This document shows, piece by piece, positions 27,071 through 35,472 of a stretch of DNA of 64,000 bases (position 1 is its first letter; each line of letters starts with the position of its first letter). The DNA comes from Luteibacter sp. UNC138MFCol5.1 (GTDB lineage Bacteria > Pseudomonadota > Gammaproteobacteria > Xanthomonadales > Rhodanobacteraceae). The stretch is taken from assembly GCF_900110505.1 (NCBI RefSeq), contig NZ_FODZ01000004.1, forward strand, positions 62,001-126,000, in the 5' to 3' direction. A model generated the notes under the pieces. That model worked only from the letters and a program-made list of their open reading frames with translations. It was not told the DNA's origin and did no database searches. Both the position numbers and the translations under genes were made by a program.

Positions 27071-28984
27071 TTATTCCACGATATTCGCGGTCACGTGATA
27101 AACGCGGCCGCCCCACCCATCGTTCGGGAACGAATCCGAGACCTTCAGGTACACCGGCTTCGTGCCATCGGCACCGGCGCGAAGGAACGGCGTCAGGTCG
27201 ATCGTCTGCACGCCCTTGTTCGAGCCGTCCGTGATCGGGCGGGTCTCGTGCAGCACCGTCGTCCAGGTCTCGTTATCGGAGCTGGCCTGCACGAGGTATT
27301 CGGCATCGATGGTCAGCGTCACCTGGGCGGCGGTCGTGTCGGCCGGGAACGGGAAGCGATAGGTGAAGTGCGCATTGCCGTCGGCGAAACGGTTTTGCAC
27401 GCCGTTGCTCTGCGAGCGGTCGGGATCGAACAGCCACGGGTTCTCGTTGACTGTACCGGTGTCGAAGTCGATCGTGTGCGCGACGAGCACATCGGCCTCC
27501 GTGCTGAAGCGCAGCAGTCCCGCGACGAGCTTCGCCGTCACCGTGTGATGCCCGTCGGTGGCCTGGCTCGGCACGGTGACCTGCAGGGGCAGCGTGCCGC
27601 TCACCGGGTTCGCATTGCCGCGCGGCTTGAGCGTCAGCAGCTTCGCGCGCGGCGTGGCGCTCCACCCGGCGGGCGCGTCGACCGACACGAGCGTCAGCAG
27701 CGGCAGGTAGCCGGTGGCCGAGGCGCGCAGTTCGAGGGGGATGGCGGTCGCACCCGAGGCGGCGGGAATCACCACCGGCTGGGCCGGCGAGAGCGTGGCG
27801 GCGAGCGACTCGATCGGGGTGAAGGCGGGCACGTCGCCGATCAGCGCGCTGAGCGCACTGGCCTGCGTACGCCAGTCGAACACGTTCGGATGATCGTCGT
27901 TGGTGATACCCGACCAGCGCGTGCCGAGGCGACCGGCCGCATCGCGATCGTTGGCCCAGATGCCCTCGGCCTGCCGATCGAGGAACGCCGCGTAGCCGCC
28001 GTCATGCGTCGTGTCGACCAGATCGGTCCAGTAACGCATGAAGATGCCCTTGAACTGCTTCGCGTTGTCGTCGCAACGCTGGTCCGAAGCGTCGCAGCTT
28101 TCCGTCAGCACGCCGTCGGTGGCGAGGCCCTTCGGCCCGATCGCGGCGTCCGCGAGGCGGCGCACGGTGGTCAGGACCGACGGATCGCGGGTAGCGCGCC
28201 ACAGCTCCAGGCCCGCACCGATCGCGAGGCCCTGGTTGTAGCTCCACACGGTCTGGCCGTTGTTGGTGCACGCCTGGGTGATGCCGTCGTTGACGAGGCC
28301 ATCGGCGTTGATCATGCCGCTGCCCTGGAACCAGGCCCACGCAGTGCGCGACCGGCCCAGCCAGAGCGTGTCGCCGGGAATCCGGTTGTGCAGCTCGGCG
28401 GTGAGGCGGATCCACAGGCCATTGGTGACGGCGTTCTTGTACGTGCGCTCGCCATCCCACCACACGCCGCCACCGCAGGTGCCGGTGTCCCAGTAGCCGT
28501 TGACGTAGTTCGCGATGGTCACCGCCATGTCGAGGTACTTGGGATCGCGGGTCAGGTCGTAGGCCTGGATCCAGGTGAGTCCCCACCATTCGGAATCGTC
28601 GATCGCGCGACTGGTGAAATTGCCCAGCAGCGGATCGCCGGAGAGGACGCCCGCGGGAAACACGCCCTTGTCCTTCTCGAAGGTGTTGTCGAGCTGGCCG
28701 AGGTAGCGGCGGTCGCCGGTACGCTGCATGTAGTCGCCGATGGTCTGCAGGGCGACGGCGGAATTCCACCAGCTGGATGGGAACCACGCCTTCTCGGGGT
28801 CGTAGGAACTCATCAGCACGTCCGCGGCCACGCGTGCCCGCGCCATGGCGACGGGGCCTTCGGTCAATCTGTCGAGGCCGCGCTCCTGCTCGGCGGCCAT
28901 GGAAGGAAAGGCGACGGTGAGTACCGTCAGGCTGGCGACGGCCAGCACCGTCTGGACACGCGAGCGTAATGCGCGGAACTTCAT
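27071..28984 (-). CDS. Secreted GH76 alpha-1,6-mannanase-like glycoside hydrolase
   Basis: 637-aa exported enzyme. MKFRALRSRVQTVLAVASLTVLTVAFPSMA is a signal peptide. Residues about 40-410 form an alpha/alpha-barrel of family GH76, with the catalytic aspartate pair in SRAIDDSEWWGLTW (Asp129, Asp130) and the CGGGVWWDGERTYKNAVTNGLW block. GH76 enzymes cut alpha-1,6-mannan of fungal cell walls. Residues about 430-637 add beta-sandwich modules (a NEW3-like LRASATGYLPLLTLVSVDAPAGW and a discoidin/CBM-like tail) likely for carbohydrate binding. It is divergent from a sugar kinase and a sugar porter. Confidence 0.88.
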   Translation of the reverse strand: MKFRALRSRVQTVLAVASLTVLTVAFPSMAAEQERGLDRLTEGPVAMARARVAADVLMSSYDPEKAWFPSSWWNSAVALQTIGDYMQRTGDRRYLGQLDNTFEKDKGVFPAGVLSGDPLLGNFTSRAIDDSEWWGLTWIQAYDLTRDPKYLDMAVTIANYVNGYWDTGTCGGGVWWDGERTYKNAVTNGLWIRLTAELHNRIPGDTLWLGRSRTAWAWFQGSGMINADGLVNDGITQACTNNGQTVWSYNQGLAIGAGLELWRATRDPSVLTTVRRLADAAIGPKGLATDGVLTESCDASDQRCDDNAKQFKGIFMRYWTDLVDTTHDGGYAAFLDRQAEGIWANDRDAAGRLGTRWSGITNDDHPNVFDWRTQASALSALIGDVPAFTPIESLAATLSPAQPVVIPAASGATAIPLELRASATGYLPLLTLVSVDAPAGWSATPRAKLLTLKPRGNANPVSGTLPLQVTVPSQATDGHHTVTAKLVAGLLRFSTEADVLVAHTIDFDTGTVNENPWLFDPDRSQSNGVQNRFADGNAHFTYRFPFPADTTAAQVTLTIDAEYLVQASSDNETWTTVLHETRPITDGSNKGVQTIDLTPFLRAGADGTKPVYLKVSDSFPNDGWGGRVYHVTANIVE

Positions 28985-29030
28985 GATCTGGAGCGCTCCC
29001 TCTGAATACCCACAACGGGATGGAGTCGTC

Positions 29031-29055
29031 ACCGGACCGTGGGCGAAGGTCCGGT
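29031..29055. promoter_or_regulatory. 8-9-8 inverted repeat upstream of GH76 gene
   Basis: ACCGGACC - 9 nt - GGTCCGGT, a perfect inverted repeat 47 nt upstream of the GH76 start in the 257-nt divergent gap before the kinase gene. It could be the operator of a regulator of the mannan/sugar module; no regulator gene is adjacent. Confidence 0.4.
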
Positions 29056-29241
29056 TGCCCTGTCATCGCATTGCGCCGTCTGGACGGCCGGAAGAGGCAA
29101 CGGCTCGCGCGAGTCCACGGAGTGTTGCAGAGGATTTCTTGCGAAAGTGAGAACCCGGTCAAAGCAAGCGATGCCTGCGGGTGTTCTCGTGACGGATCGC
29201 TTTCATCGTACGCTGACAAATCCAGGGCTACCTTCACACGA

Positions 29242-29874
29242 ATGATCGACGCTTCCACACGCGCGCGGCTCGACGCATTGCTCGGGCACGGCGGCCGCAT
29301 CATCCTTGGCATCGCTGGCTTACCGGGATCGGGCAAGTCCACGCTCGCATCGCAAGTTCTCGCGACCTATCCGGGCATCGCGGTGAACGTGCCCATGGAC
29401 GGTTTCCATCTGGCCAACGCGGAATTGCGGCGCCTGGGGCGCGCATCGCGCAAGGGCGCTCCCGATACCTTCGACGCCAGCGGTTACGTGGCCCTGCTGC
29501 GGCGGCTGCGCGAGCCCATCGAGGGCGAAACCGTCTACGCGCCCGCCTTCCATCGCGAGATCGAGGAGCCCATCGCCGGCGAGATCGCCGTGTCATCGGA
29601 CGTGAGGCTGGTCGTCACCGAAGGAAACTACCTGCTGATGGAAGAGGGCGCATGGGCCGACGTGCGTCCGCTGCTTGACGAAACGTGGTTCGTGGACGTC
29701 GACGACGCCCGACGCCACGCGCAGTTGCTGGAGCGCCACATGCGCTTCGGTCGGTCGCGACAGGCCGCCCTGGACTGGATCGAGACCACCGACGAACCGA
29801 ACGCCCGGCGCATCGCCGCCACGGCGCATCGCGCGGATTTCCGCGCACGAACCCTTCCCCTGGAGTCTGCATGA
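29242..29874 (+). CDS. P-loop sugar/nucleoside kinase (FrcK-like)
   Basis: 210-aa P-loop kinase. The Walker A motif is GLPGSGKST, with MDGFHLANAELRRLGRASRKGAPDTFD and VVTEGNYLLMEEGAWADVRPLLDETWFVD as the substrate region, the pattern of the uridine/pantothenate-kinase-like group that includes FrcK, linked to fructose transport in rhizobia. Its stop overlaps the start of the sugar porter gene (ATGA), so it probably phosphorylates the incoming sugar. The substrate is inferred from context, not shown. Confidence 0.85.
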   Translation: MIDASTRARLDALLGHGGRIILGIAGLPGSGKSTLASQVLATYPGIAVNVPMDGFHLANAELRRLGRASRKGAPDTFDASGYVALLRRLREPIEGETVYAPAFHREIEEPIAGEIAVSSDVRLVVTEGNYLLMEEGAWADVRPLLDETWFVDVDDARRHAQLLERHMRFGRSRQAALDWIETTDEPNARRIAATAHRADFRARTLPLESA

Positions 29875-31298
29875 ACGCGGTAACGTCTTCTGCGTCGGTG
29901 GCGAGCGACGCCACCCCACGCAACGGTGTGGTCATCGGCATTGCGGTGATCGCGGCGCTCGGTGGCCTGTTGTTCGGCTACGACACGGGCGTCATCGGTG
30001 TCGCTCTGCTCGGTCTCGGCCGGCAGTTCGCGTTGGACGACACCACGAAACAGCTCGTCACGGGCGCCATCATCTTCGGCGCGCTGTTCGGCTGCCTGCT
30101 CACGGGGCCGCTGTCGGACCGGCTCGGACGCCGGCGCATGGTGATCTTCGTCGGCGTGCTCTTCGCGCTGGGCTCCATCGCCTCGGCGCTCGCGCCGTCG
30201 GTGGGCTGGCTGATCGCGGCGCGCTTCCTGCTCGGCCTCTCGGCGGGCAGTTCGACGCAGATCATTCCCGTGTACATCGCCGAGGTCGCGCCGCCGAAGC
30301 ACCGCGGCAAGATGGTGGTGCTGTTCCAGTTCATGGTGGTGTTCGGCATCACCGTGGCGTACTTCACGGGCTTCGCGCTCGGCGAGCACTGGCGCTGGAT
30401 GTTCGGCCTGGGGCTGATTCCCGCGTTGATCCTGCTCGCCGGCATGGCATTCCTGCCGGAGAGCCCGCGCTGGCTCATGGCCGAACATCGCAAGGACGAG
30501 GCGATGAAGGTGCTCGAGCGCGTTCGCGGCAGCACTGCGGCGGCGCGTGCCGAGATCGCCGAGATCGAGACGGTGTCGCAGACCGAGCCGACCGGCCGGT
30601 GGAAGGATCTGGCGAAGCCGTGGATCCGTCCCGCCGTCATCGTTGGCGCCGGCATCTCCATGTTCTCGCAGATCACGGGCAACAACGCGTTGATCTACTA
30701 CGCCCCGACGATCCTGACCAAGGCCGGCTTCTCCGAACAGGCCGCGGTGCTGGGCACGGGCGCCAGCACGGTGCTGGTCGTCATCATGACGGTCATCGGC
30801 AGCTTCCTCGTCGACCGGATCGGCCGGCGCAAGTACCTGCTGTGGCTGATTCCCGGTTCGATCGTGGCGTTGCTGCTGATGGGTTACCTGTTCCAGGGCG
30901 CGGGTCCGCAGACCGACTTCAGCCGCTGGCTCACCGTCGGCTGTCTCGCGGCCTACATGATGCTCAACTGCGGCGGCTTCGGCGTGTGCATCTGGCTGAT
31001 CAACGCCGAGGTGTATCCCTTGTTCGTTCGCGGCAAGGGCGCGAGCCTCGGCTCCTTCAGCCACTGGATCTTCGACCTGATCGTAACGCTCACCACGCTC
31101 TCGCTGGTCACCTGGCTGGGCGCTACCCACACGTTCTGGCTGTACGCGGCCATCTCGGTCGTGGCCCTGGTCTTCATCTACTACCTGCTGCCCGAAACCA
31201 TGGGCAAGAGCCTCGAGGAGATCGAACACGAACTGCGCGAGGATCGCTTCTACCCGTACCAGCAGAAGCGCCTGGCCCGGGCGGCGCGGCAGTCGTGA
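29871..31298 (+). CDS. MFS sugar porter
   Basis: 475-aa major-facilitator sugar:proton symporter with about twelve membrane spans. Signature motifs are LLFGYDTGVIGVALL, DRLGRRRM, PESPRWLMAEHRKDEAM and the second-half DRIGRRKYL, and NAEVYPLFVRGKGASLGSFSHW near the end, the D-xylose/galactose/arabinose porter type. It is coupled to the kinase gene upstream by ATGA. The divergent GH76 enzyme suggests use of sugars released from mannan, but the substrate could equally be another hexose or pentose. Confidence 0.92.
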   Translation: MNAVTSSASVASDATPRNGVVIGIAVIAALGGLLFGYDTGVIGVALLGLGRQFALDDTTKQLVTGAIIFGALFGCLLTGPLSDRLGRRRMVIFVGVLFALGSIASALAPSVGWLIAARFLLGLSAGSSTQIIPVYIAEVAPPKHRGKMVVLFQFMVVFGITVAYFTGFALGEHWRWMFGLGLIPALILLAGMAFLPESPRWLMAEHRKDEAMKVLERVRGSTAAARAEIAEIETVSQTEPTGRWKDLAKPWIRPAVIVGAGISMFSQITGNNALIYYAPTILTKAGFSEQAAVLGTGASTVLVVIMTVIGSFLVDRIGRRKYLLWLIPGSIVALLLMGYLFQGAGPQTDFSRWLTVGCLAAYMMLNCGGFGVCIWLINAEVYPLFVRGKGASLGSFSHWIFDLIVTLTTLSLVTWLGATHTFWLYAAISVVALVFIYYLLPETMGKSLEEIEHELREDRFYPYQQKRLARAARQS

Positions 31299-31312
31299 TC
31301 GCTTCGCCGTAG

Positions 31313-31392
31313 GCACCGGCGAACGCCGGTGCGACGATGAGGCACGGATCCTCCTCATCGTCCCCGCATCGTCACCCCGGCGTACGCCGGGG
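31313..31392. repeat. Three consecutive palindromes (repeat/terminator region)
   Basis: Three different perfect inverted repeats lie in a row downstream of the sugar porter: 31313-31332 (GCACCGGCG-AA-CGCCGGTGC), 31333-31362 (GACGATGAGG-10 nt-CCTCATCGTC), and 31375-31392 (CCCCGGCGTACGCCGGGG). The last lies in GTCACCCCGGCGTACGCCGG, a repeat common in Xanthomonadales genomes. Together they probably terminate the porter transcript and mark a hot spot of short repeats. Confidence 0.8.
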
Positions 31393-31463
31393 TCCACGGC
31401 CCCGGTCCGTGATCGGGCGGCGGCGCGTGCGATACGGGCTCTGGCGCATCCGTATCAGGACAT

Positions 31464-31934
31464 CTAAGGAAGCGCGCGGTGCCCATAACTGAGCACACGC
31501 GTCGCCTGCCAGCCCGCGGGAAGCTTGTGCCAGACGATCACGAACTTCGCGATCCCCGAGCACGTGGAGGCGCCCACATCGCAGAACATGTGCTCGCCTT
31601 CCTCGATCGCGCCGAAATCCTTGATCGGATAGACATGGACGCTGCCTTCGACCAGCTTCCGGTAGAAGTGGCCGCACACGTTCTTCCGTGTCTTCTCCAG
31701 ATACTCGTCCCTCGTCCAGCTCACGCCCCCGTTGTCGTGATAGAACTCGATCTTCGGATCCAGAAGCGCCGCGTGCTTCTCCAGTTGCCCCGGCTGGTCG
31801 CACCGGTTGAAGCTGCCGAAGAACGACGTGTCGAGCCCGACGACCGTGGTCGTGAGCACGCCCGCCGCGTCGGCGTGAGCGCCCGGAAGCCAGATCAGAG
31901 CCGCCACCGCGGCCGCAAGCCATTTCGTCCCCAT
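31464..31934 (-). CDS. Exported SnoaL/NTF2-like protein
   Basis: 156-aa exported protein. MGTKWLAAAVAALIWLPGAHADA is a signal peptide. The mature part (LDTSFFGSFNRCDQPGQLEKHAALLDPKIEFYHDNGGVSWTRDEYLEKTRKNVCGHFYRKL) fits a cone-shaped NTF2/SnoaL fold used as a binding or isomerase scaffold. Four cysteines (two early, FCDV and TCSG later) may form disulfides in the periplasm. No neighbour indicates a substrate. Confidence 0.75.
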   Translation of the reverse strand: MGTKWLAAAVAALIWLPGAHADAAGVLTTTVVGLDTSFFGSFNRCDQPGQLEKHAALLDPKIEFYHDNGGVSWTRDEYLEKTRKNVCGHFYRKLVEGSVHVYPIKDFGAIEEGEHMFCDVGASTCSGIAKFVIVWHKLPAGWQATRVLSYGHRALP

Positions 31935-32017
31935 GACGCACCCATCCCCCTGTCGATGTCTCTTGCCGAGTATGGACGGGCGCAGACGACGATAGCCAGT
32001 TCGCCGAGGCCGCGCGG

Positions 32018-32596
32018 CTAGAGCAGCTTCGGGATCAGGGCCCTGGTGCGAGCGCGGTAGTCGAGGTACGTGCTCCCGAAGCGATCACCGAGCCACCGTT
32101 CCTCCAGCCGTAGCTTTCGCCAGAAGGATGCGAAGACGATCGCCACGGCCAGCAATCCACGCCAGTCGCCCACCATGATGGCGTTGCCGAGGAAAAGGAG
32201 CAGGAAGCCCGTATAGATGGGGTGCCTGATCAGGGCGTACGGGCCGGCGGTGACCAACTCGTGCTCGCGCTTGAGGTCCACCGTCGCGCTCCAGTTCCAT
32301 CCAAGCAGAATCCGCGAGACGATCGCGAGCGTGGCACCGGCCACGCAGCACGCGAGGCCGACGGAATACACCAGCGGGGTGTGAGGGACGAATTGCTCCC
32401 GTAGCGGTGAACCTTCGAACCACTCGCTGGGGCCAAGGAGCAGGCCGCCGACGATCAGCGGCAGCCAGTAGACGGCGACGCGCCGCGCAAGCGGTTCCGT
32501 TTGTATCGCGGGCCTGGCGGTGCGCGCGGCCCAGAGCCAGTAGGCGAGAACCGAAAACCAGCTCATGCGGAGCCCGTGTTCGAAAAGAGGAGGCAT
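32018..32596 (-). CDS. Isoprenylcysteine carboxyl methyltransferase-like membrane protein
   Basis: 192-aa membrane protein with about four spans. The C-terminal part has ELVTAGPYALIRHPIYTGFLLLFLGNA and LRLEERWLGDRFGSTYLDYRARTRALIP, the PEMT/ICMT catalytic pattern (RHPxYxG and an EER). Bacterial members methylate lipids or small hydrophobic molecules with SAM. The ATG at 32596 follows AAGGA; the ORF is open farther up, but that part is not protein-like. No clear operon partner. Confidence 0.85.
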   Translation of the reverse strand: MPPLFEHGLRMSWFSVLAYWLWAARTARPAIQTEPLARRVAVYWLPLIVGGLLLGPSEWFEGSPLREQFVPHTPLVYSVGLACCVAGATLAIVSRILLGWNWSATVDLKREHELVTAGPYALIRHPIYTGFLLLFLGNAIMVGDWRGLLAVAIVFASFWRKLRLEERWLGDRFGSTYLDYRARTRALIPKLL

Positions 32597-32879
32597 GCGT
32601 CGTCCTTGTTCTGGCTGGGGATGATGAGGTGTCTCACGCCAAGCTTGGCGTGCCGGCGGCGTGCAGGCATCCTTGCCGGGACGGTCCACCCCCTGCGAGG
32701 GACGAACCGCGGGTACACGGGGCCGGAGCGCCGCCTCGTCACATGGTCGGGATGGCGAATGTCGAGGGATGCGATGCCGGACGGGCTCCATTCCAGTGGC
32801 CCGCGGCATCCGGAAAGGCCGTATCACACCCATGTAACACCCTGTGTGTCATAGCGGGTCTCCATCAGAGACCAAGCAC

Positions 32880-33068
32880 ATGACCGACGCCGTATTTGTC
32901 GCGCGACCCGACGACCTGACCCGGGTCAACACCTGCCTGCGGTCCGACATGCGCTACTGGACCCGGGTCCTCGGCGTCAGCGACAAGGTGTTGCTGAAGG
33001 CCGTCATGTCCGTGGGGGTCGATTCCTGGGCCGTGCGCGCGGAGATCCGCAGGCTGCGTCGCAAGTGA
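32880..33068 (+). CDS. DUF3606 domain small protein
   Basis: 62-aa protein: RPDDLTRVNTCLRSDMRYWTRVLGVSDKVLLKAVMSVGVDSWAVRAEIRRL. The spacing of RVN, RYWT and the LGVSxxxLxxAVxxVG run matches DUF3606, a short basic helical protein often linked to stress genes. It overlaps the next gene by GTGA, so the two are translationally coupled. It is not in longer-ORF lists as such because the frame opens at 32844. Confidence 0.75.
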   Translation: MTDAVFVARPDDLTRVNTCLRSDMRYWTRVLGVSDKVLLKAVMSVGVDSWAVRAEIRRLRRK

Positions 33069-33298
33069 ACGACGACAACAAGCAGCGCCGTATCTTCATT
33101 TTCTTTCCCGGCATGAACGAACGTTTCTGGCGTGTCCTGGTGCCAGGCGGCGTCGTGCGGACGTTCGGGACGGAAGGCACCGCCGTCGAGTACGCGCTCG
33201 AGCGGGCGACGCAGTCCCGCGAGAACGATCGTCGTCTCGTCGAGGTGCTGAAGGAAACCGCGTCGGGCGGATGGATGCCGATCACCGTGCCTTACTAG
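33065..33298 (+). CDS. Small hypothetical protein, DUF2188-like
   Basis: 77-aa protein starting at a GTG that overlaps the DUF3606 stop: MNDDNKQRRIFIFFPGMNERFWRVLVPGGVVRTFGTEGTAVEYALERATQ. The FWRVLVPGG...TEGTAVEYA pattern resembles DUF2188-type stress-adaptor proteins, but similarity is loose. A stress or desiccation role with its partner is a guess from the family neighbourhood. Confidence 0.6.
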   Translation: MNDDNKQRRIFIFFPGMNERFWRVLVPGGVVRTFGTEGTAVEYALERATQSRENDRRLVEVLKETASGGWMPITVPY

Positions 33299-33434
33299 GG
33301 ACGCCGTGGCGGCGATTCCATGCTCGCCAGTCAAAGGCATTGTTCTCGACGATGCAATAGTCTTGGCGACTCATGCCTCCAAGTGAAGCAATAGCTGGCC
33401 CATGTCGGGCTGGCGTCACTTTGAGGATTCGAGC

Positions 33435-34181
33435 ATGGGCAAGCTTCAGGACAAGGTCGCCATCGTCACCGGCGCATCGAAGGGTATCGGCGCCGGCATC
33501 GCGCGCCGGCTCGCGGGCGATGGTGCCAGCGTCGTCGTCAACTACGCCTCCAGCAAGGCGGGCGCGGACAAGGTGGTCGCGGACATCGAGGCGGCAGGCG
33601 GCAAGGCCGTCGCGGTCGGCGCCGACGTGAGCAACAAGGCCGAGGTCGATGCGCTGATCAAGACGGCCATCGATACGTATGGCCGTCTGGACATCGTCGT
33701 GAACAATTCCGGCGTGTACCAGTTCGCCAAGATCGAAGAGACGACCGAAGAGCTCTATCGCAAGATCTTCGACATCAACGTGCTCGGCCTGCTGCTCGTG
33801 GCCGGCGCGGCGGCTCCGCACCTGGGCAAGGGCGGAAGCATCATCAACATCGGTTCGGCCGTCACCCGCGTCGTTCCGGCGGAAAGCGCGATCTATTCGG
33901 GCACGAAGGGCGCCGTTGACGCGATCACCGGCGTGCTGTCGCGCGAGCTTGGCCCGCGCGGCATCCGCGTGAACTCGGTGAACCCGGGCATGATCGAGAC
34001 GGAAGGTACGCACACCGCCGGCTTCATCGGCTCGGAACTGCAGACGGCCATGGAGAGCCAGACGCCGCTGGGCCGCATCGGCAAGGCGGAAGACATCGCT
34101 CCGATCGTCGCCTTCCTGGCGTCGGACGACGCGGGCTGGGTCACCGGTGAACTGATCCTCTCGACGGGCGGCCTGCGCTAA
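33435..34181 (+). CDS. Short-chain dehydrogenase, FabG-like (glucose/3-oxoacyl type)
   Basis: 248-aa SDR: MGKLQDKVAIVTGASKGIGAGIARRLAGDGASVVV, NNSGVYQFAKIEE, catalytic YSGTKGAVDAITGVLSRELGPRGIRVNSVNPGMIETEG, and the end GWVTGELILSTGGLR. The ATG at 33435 follows GAGG; an ATG at 33402 would add eleven poorly conserved residues. It is followed on the opposite strand by a tautomerase and a LysR gene. Substrate unknown. Confidence 0.88.
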   Translation: MGKLQDKVAIVTGASKGIGAGIARRLAGDGASVVVNYASSKAGADKVVADIEAAGGKAVAVGADVSNKAEVDALIKTAIDTYGRLDIVVNNSGVYQFAKIEETTEELYRKIFDINVLGLLLVAGAAAPHLGKGGSIINIGSAVTRVVPAESAIYSGTKGAVDAITGVLSRELGPRGIRVNSVNPGMIETEGTHTAGFIGSELQTAMESQTPLGRIGKAEDIAPIVAFLASDDAGWVTGELILSTGGLR

Positions 34182-34234
34182 ACCGTCCGCGCGGATGGCG
34201 TGCCGCGAGGCGCGCCATCCGCGCAGCGCGCGCG

Positions 34235-34429
34235 TCAACCGCCGCGCAGCTGTCTTATGCTTTTCCCACCCACGGCCCAGTTCGCGGCCTCGCTCTCCTG
34301 CAGCACGATGGTCACCGCCTGGTCGGCCACGCCAAGATGGCGCACGACCGCGTCGTGCAGGTCGGCGATCAGCGCCTCCTTCTGGGCGTCGCTGCGGCCT
34401 TCGAGCATCTGTACGGTGACGATGGGCAT
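34235..34429 (-). CDS. 4-oxalocrotonate tautomerase family protein
   Basis: 64-aa enzyme that becomes MPIVTVQMLEGRSDAQKEALI after start; the N-terminal proline (Pro1 after Met removal) is the catalytic base of the 4-OT family, which normally is 60-70 aa. It sits 13 nt after the LysR gene on the same strand, so it is probably co-transcribed with it and may tautomerise an intermediate in the same pathway. Confidence 0.9.
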   Translation of the reverse strand: MPIVTVQMLEGRSDAQKEALIADLHDAVVRHLGVADQAVTIVLQESEAANWAVGGKSIRQLRGG

Positions 34430-34442
34430 ATCGGTCTCGCTG

Positions 34443-35357
34443 TCAGGTGATGGGTGAGGCGCCGGCCCGCGCCGGGAGTGCCTGGGCGACCCATTCGACG
34501 AAGGCGCGAAGCCGGGGATTATGCCGCCGCGTCGGCAGGTAGACGAGATAGACGGGCAGGGGCGGCGGCTGCCAGGTCGGCATGACATCGACCAGACGCC
34601 CGTCGTCGAGCGCATCCGCGACCTGGAAGCGAAGGGTCTGCACGAGGCCGAGCCCCGCGAGCGCGGCCGCCGAATGCGCATTGCTTTCGTTGACCTCGAG
34701 CGCGCGCGCGATGTCGACCGTGTGCAGCGCGCCTGACGGATCGCTGAGCCGCAATGGCTGCGAGCGCCCGGTGCGCGCGGAGAAATACCCGACCATCGCG
34801 TGGTCTTTCAGGTCGCTCAACGTCTCGGGTATACCTTGCCGGGCGAGGTAGCCGGGCGTGGCGGTGAGCGCCCACGGCAGTTCGGCGATCTGCCGCGCGA
34901 CGACCGCCGGATCGTCCCCCGTGCTCCGGATCGCGCAGTCCACGCCTTCGCTCAGGAGATCGACGGTCCGATCGCTCACGCCGATCTGCAGTTCGATGCC
35001 GGGGAACCGTTCGCGGAATTCGCCCAGTGCCGGAATCAGCAATCGCGCGGCCACCGATCCACCCGTCTCGACCCGCAAGGGGCCGATCGGGCTGTTGCCG
35101 CCTCCCGCGAGGTCGGACTCGAAGTCGTCGAGGTCCGCCAGCATCCGCCGCGTGTGTTCGTAATAAGCGGCGCCCTCGGCGGTGACGGAGATCCGGCGCG
35201 TGGTGCGCTCCAGCAGGCGCACGCCGAGTTCCGACTCGAGCGTCTGGATCATCTTGGTGACCGTCGACTTGGGCAGCCGCAGCGCATCGGCGGCCTTACC
35301 GAAACCGCCGGTGTCGACGAGGCGGGTGAACACGCGCATGGCCAGGAGACGATCCAC
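34443..35357 (-). CDS. LysR-family transcriptional regulator
   Basis: 304-aa LysR protein: MDRLLAMRVFTRLVDTGGFGKAADALRLPKSTVTKMIQTLESELGVRLLERTTRRISVTAEG is the winged helix, followed by a CrgA/PecT-type effector domain. It is divergent from the SDR at 35473. The A+T-rich gap (35358-35472) holds TTATT-N10-AATAA (35361-35380), a T-N11-A-like inverted repeat that is a plausible LysR site. It reads into the tautomerase gene. Confidence 0.92.
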   Translation of the reverse strand: MDRLLAMRVFTRLVDTGGFGKAADALRLPKSTVTKMIQTLESELGVRLLERTTRRISVTAEGAAYYEHTRRMLADLDDFESDLAGGGNSPIGPLRVETGGSVAARLLIPALGEFRERFPGIELQIGVSDRTVDLLSEGVDCAIRSTGDDPAVVARQIAELPWALTATPGYLARQGIPETLSDLKDHAMVGYFSARTGRSQPLRLSDPSGALHTVDIARALEVNESNAHSAAALAGLGLVQTLRFQVADALDDGRLVDVMPTWQPPPLPVYLVYLPTRRHNPRLRAFVEWVAQALPARAGASPIT

Positions 35358-35360
35358 GGA

Positions 35361-35380
35361 TTATTCCTGCAAAGAAATAA
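35361..35380. promoter_or_regulatory. Candidate LysR binding repeat
   Basis: TTATTCCTGCAAAGAAATAA, an imperfect palindrome in the A+T-rich gap between the divergent LysR and SDR genes. It has the T-N11-A geometry expected for LysR regulators. The assignment is weak without footprint data. Confidence 0.35.
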
Positions 35381-35472
35381 AGTAATCGCAATATGCCAGT
35401 TTATTGGCCGAGGCTAAATAGCGAAACTGTCGCCATCAGCCGCGACGCGGCTTCACTCACCGGAGTTTCGCC

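Noticed and set aside
26933-28969. 678-aa plus-strand ORF
   Set aside because: Antisense to the GH76 gene and to its upstream repeats; no domain pattern, whereas the minus strand gives a signal peptide and catalytic motifs.
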